This document shows, in pieces, positions 61,508-64,000 of a DNA stretch of 64,000 nucleotides. The DNA is from JANMZR01 sp031383555. Lineage in GTDB: Bacteria > Bacteroidota > Bacteroidia > Cytophagales > Spirosomataceae. Position numbers and translations under genes: made by a program. The stretch covers positions 1 through 64,000 of the forward strand of contig JANMZR010000159.1 in NCBI GenBank assembly GCA_031383555.1. The letters are read 5' to 3'. The stretch's first letter is position 1, and each line of letters starts with the position of its first letter. The notes below the pieces were generated by a model. It ran no database searches and had not been told where the DNA came from. It saw nothing but the letters and a program-made list of their open reading frames with translations.

Positions 61508-64000
61508 ATGAAAAAATTAAAACTTCAAACCAAATTAAGTTTACTGCTTTTATTATTATTAGTCAATTTTGGATTAATAGCTCAGTTTCCAGGTGGTGGC
61601 GGTGGTGGCTGGGGTGGGCCTGGGGGCGGCAACCGAAATAGTGGTAGTGAAAACGGACGGCAAACAAAATCCGCTAATGCCAACACCGCAAAAGCAGATG
61701 TAAATTTAGCAGGTGATGCACCAAAAGGCAACTCTAAAGTAATTGGCTATATTGTAGATGAAACAGTGTCAAAAGCTGTTGAGTATGCTAGTGTTGCTAT
61801 CTATAATAGTGTAACTAAAAAGCCCGTTGATGGCACCATGGCTGATGATAAGGGTAAGTTTTCGATGACTAAAATTGCACCTGGTAAATATTATTTGATG
61901 ATTTCTTTCATTGGTTTTGAAAATAAAACCATAGAAGATATAGTCATTGAAAAAGGTAAGGATGTTGATTTAGGAGTTATAAAAATGAAAGAAAGTGTGC
62001 GTCAATTAGATGAAGTAACTGTATCAGCTGAAAGGTCACTTATTGAAGAAAAAGTAGACCGCTTAGTTTATAACGCTGAAAAAGACTTGACCGCAAGAGG
62101 TGGCGACGCTTCTGATGTGCTTCGAAAAGTCCCTATGCTTTCAGTTGATTTTGATGGAAATGTAACCCTTCGTGGCACCTCAAACATTAGGGTTTTAATT
62201 AATAATAAACCATCAACCATAGTGGCTTCGTCAATTGCCGATGCTTTGAAAATGATTCCTGCCGATTTGATAAAAACAGTGGAAGTAATCACCTCACCAT
62301 CTGCTAAATATGATGCAGAAGGCACTGGAGGTATTATTAATATTATCACCAAAAAATCAAACCTTCAGGGCGTTAACTTAAATTTGGATGCTGGTGTTGG
62401 CTTGAGAGGTTCTAATTTGGGCTTTAATGGCAACATTCGTAAGAAAAAGTTAGGTATTACCTTAGGAGGTTATGGCAGAGGGTTTTACAACGGTTCAACA
62501 AGTGAAATGGAACAAACAACAACTAGAAACGGAGCGGAATCCATCACAAAACAAAACTCTGATGCTTTTGATTTGGGAATGTTTGGTCGCTATAATGTTG
62601 GTTTTGACTATGATATTACTAAAAATCAATCTTTTACTGGCTCTCTTGCTTTTGGCACTCGTGCATTCAAGCGTACTCAAGATTTGCAATCTGATATTTT
62701 TAATGGCTCAAGTTTAATCAACTCTACACTCAGAGATATTTCTTCAAAAAACGCTAGTAATTCTATCGATTTTAATATAGACTATATTCGCACCTTTAAG
62801 CCTGGTCAAGAGTGGTCTGTTTCGGCTCAAATGAGTCAAAATAAATTGGTTAACGATTTTGAATCTAATATAATGAATGGTTTTTCTGATATATTAAATC
62901 GTCAAAAAAACTTAAATGATAGCTATAACAAAGAAATCACATTACAAACCGATTATATGACGCCAATTAGCCAAAATCAACAATTTGAGATTGGTGTAAA
63001 AACGGTTAGTCGTCAAGTCGACTCAGATTTTCAATACCAAATAGCCGGCGCAAATGACCCGTTTGTTTTGGATACTAGAAACCCATCCGGTTTATTAAAT
63101 TATACACAAAATGTGTCAGCAGGCTATATTTCTTATATGCTTACAACCAAAAACAAGTTTACATTTAAAGTTGGCACTCGATTTGAACAAACAACCATCG
63201 ACGCCAATGACGAAAGTAGCGAAATAAAAATTTCACCTTACTCAAACATTGTACCTTCGGTAAATATTTCGAAAAAACTTAAAAAAGGTACTTTAAAATT
63301 GGCATATAATAATCGTATACAGCGACCTGGTTTACAACAGCTTAACCCAAATTTCAACTTGGTAAATCCTCAAAACATAACGGTAGGTAATCCAAATTTG
63401 AAACCTGAAATCTCTAATAATTTTGAGTTGAGTTTGAGTGGAGGTATAAAAAAATCTTATTTAACTGTAGCCCTTTTCAACCGTCAAACAAACAATTCTA
63501 TTACTCGAATAAGCTCCCCATCCGATACTTTAATAGGTGCAATTGTTACTACTTTCCAAAATATTGGAAAAGAGCAAACTACAGGTGTAAACCTTAATGG
63601 AAACTTTTTCCTTACCCCAAAGTGGACTCTTAATGGTGGTGTTGATATTTATTATAATTATTTGGATGGTATACAAAGAGATGCCAATGGTGCAAACATA
63701 AAAGTTGACAATAGTGGTATCGTTTATGGTGGTCGTATCCAGTCGGCGCTTCAACTAAAAAATGGCTGGGGGCTTCAAGCCTTTGGCGGTTACCGTGGTA
63801 ATAATGTACAGTTGCAGGGCACAAATAGAAATTCAGCCATGTATTCAATTGGTGTTAGAAAAGACTTTAACAATAAAAAAGGCAGCTTTGGCTTGGCAAC
63901 CGAAAACTTCTTTGGTGGAATAAGACAGTGGTCAGTGCTTGAAACTCCATTATTGAAGCAAAAAAGTACCGATTACCGCTATAATCAAAACATAAAACTT
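61508..64000 (+). CDS. TonB-dependent-receptor-like outer-membrane protein, 3' end beyond window
   Basis: 831 codons are open to the window edge with no stop. A signal peptide (LSLLLLLLLVNFGLIAQ) is followed by an unusual Gly-rich, then polar linker of about 50 residues (FPGGGGGGWGGPGGGNRN...). Next come a carboxypeptidase-regulatory-like domain (IGYIVDETVSKAVEYASVAI), a plug-like region (GGDASDVLRKVPMLSVDFDG, VEVITSPSAKYDAEGTGG) and a beta-barrel with NRIQRPGLQQLNPNF and VGNPNLKPE. This is the OMP_b-brl family; the substrate is unknown. It diverges from a LytTR pair that may control it. Confidence 0.88.
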   Translation, partial: MKKLKLQTKLSLLLLLLLVNFGLIAQFPGGGGGGWGGPGGGNRNSGSENGRQTKSANANTAKADVNLAGDAPKGNSKVIGYIVDETVSKAVEYASVAIYNSVTKKPVDGTMADDKGKFSMTKIAPGKYYLMISFIGFENKTIEDIVIEKGKDVDLGVIKMKESVRQLDEVTVSAERSLIEEKVDRLVYNAEKDLTARGGDASDVLRKVPMLSVDFDGNVTLRGTSNIRVLINNKPSTIVASSIADALKMIPADLIKTVEVITSPSAKYDAEGTGGIINIITKKSNLQGVNLNLDAGVGLRGSNLGFNGNIRKKKLGITLGGYGRGFYNGSTSEMEQTTTRNGAESITKQNSDAFDLGMFGRYNVGFDYDITKNQSFTGSLAFGTRAFKRTQDLQSDIFNGSSLINSTLRDISSKNASNSIDFNIDYIRTFKPGQEWSVSAQMSQNKLVNDFESNIMNGFSDILNRQKNLNDSYNKEITLQTDYMTPISQNQQFEIGVKTVSRQVDSDFQYQIAGANDPFVLDTRNPSGLLNYTQNVSAGYISYMLTTKNKFTFKVGTRFEQTTIDANDESSEIKISPYSNIVPSVNISKKLKKGTLKLAYNNRIQRPGLQQLNPNFNLVNPQNITVGNPNLKPEISNNFELSLSGGIKKSYLTVALFNRQTNNSITRISSPSDTLIGAIVTTFQNIGKEQTTGVNLNGNFFLTPKWTLNGGVDIYYNYLDGIQRDANGANIKVDNSGIVYGGRIQSALQLKNGWGLQAFGGYRGNNVQLQGTNRNSAMYSIGVRKDFNNKKGSFGLATENFFGGIRQWSVLETPLLKQKSTDYRYNQNIKL

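Noticed and set aside
1..64000. CRISPR arrays, insertion sequences, prophage or known defence systems
   Set aside because: No regularly spaced repeats, transposase or phage genes were seen; the Ku fragment and the DUF4143-type ATPase alone do not make a defence system.

Overview
This window looks like a chromosomal segment of a Bacteroidota bacterium, most likely order Cytophagales. The evidence is low GC, very few Shine-Dalgarno sites, promoter matches of the Bacteroidota type (TTTG, about 19 nt, TAnnTTTG), a SusD-type C-terminus, TonB-dependent outer-membrane receptors with carboxypeptidase-regulatory domains, a type IX secretion sorting domain on a large subtilase, a GldB-type gliding lipoprotein, and RidA, RecO, GpmI and MazG orthologues of Bacteroidota type. 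The organism is probably aerobic and saprophytic (xylanase genes, superoxide dismutase, gliding). No phage, insertion sequence, plasmid or CRISPR feature was found.

Layout. 1-7.3 kb is a xylan-use locus: the end of a SusD protein, a terminator, then an operon-like run of an FG-GAP/ASPIC lipoprotein, a GH10 xylanase lipoprotein, a GPH-family sugar symporter and a cytoplasmic GH43 enzyme. This gives cleavage outside, import, and cleavage inside. 7.3-10.4 kb holds a flavin-reductase-like protein, a DUF2805 protein, a small lipoprotein and ThiL. 10.8 kb has tRNA-Asp with a clear promoter and terminator. 11.2-14.5 kb is a reverse-strand trio: HupE/UreJ-like membrane protein, ethanolamine-type permease and a divergent glutamine-synthetase-like ligase. 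14.8-18.2 kb holds Ndk and then a forward run of DHH phosphoesterase, FKBP lipoprotein and ICMT-like methyltransferase. 18.6-22.3 kb (reverse) has MazG and a redox group (Fe/Mn-SOD, redoxin, a decayed TlpA-like gene) behind an exonuclease. 22.5-26.3 kb has a polyprenyl synthase, a rhomboid, LemA and two TPM proteins. 26.3-30.3 kb (reverse) has a DUF4143-type ATPase, a PepSY protein with a lipoprotein partner, and GpmI.

30.5-41.9 kb holds a TonB-type receptor, LMW phosphatase, amino-acid permease, GNAT enzyme, two unrecognised secreted proteins separated by a Ku remnant, a Fur regulator behind an MsbA-like exporter, GldB and a TetR regulator. 42-54.5 kb (reverse) holds an M20 peptidase, GcvT, a 1.3-thousand-residue secreted subtilase, a glycosyltransferase, a DUF3500 protein, RecO, a PhoB/PhoR-like pair and a beta-propeller-like protein. 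54.6-59.3 kb (forward) holds an AI-2E-family permease, HAD phosphatase, aldose epimerase, RidA-family protein and a D-threonine-aldolase-like enzyme. 59.4-61.2 kb is a LytTR/LytS-type two-component pair, divergent from an outer-membrane receptor that runs off the window end.

The most unusual content is in the gaps: a Ku gene fragment, a thioredoxin gene with three lesions, a possible DUF2147 fragment, an unassigned 45-residue ORF, and several short palindromes that look like dispersed repeats. I did not find a clearly new multi-gene system. The strongest functional hypothesis is that the glutamine-synthetase-like gene next to an ethanolamine-type permease is a gamma-glutamyl-amine ligase.
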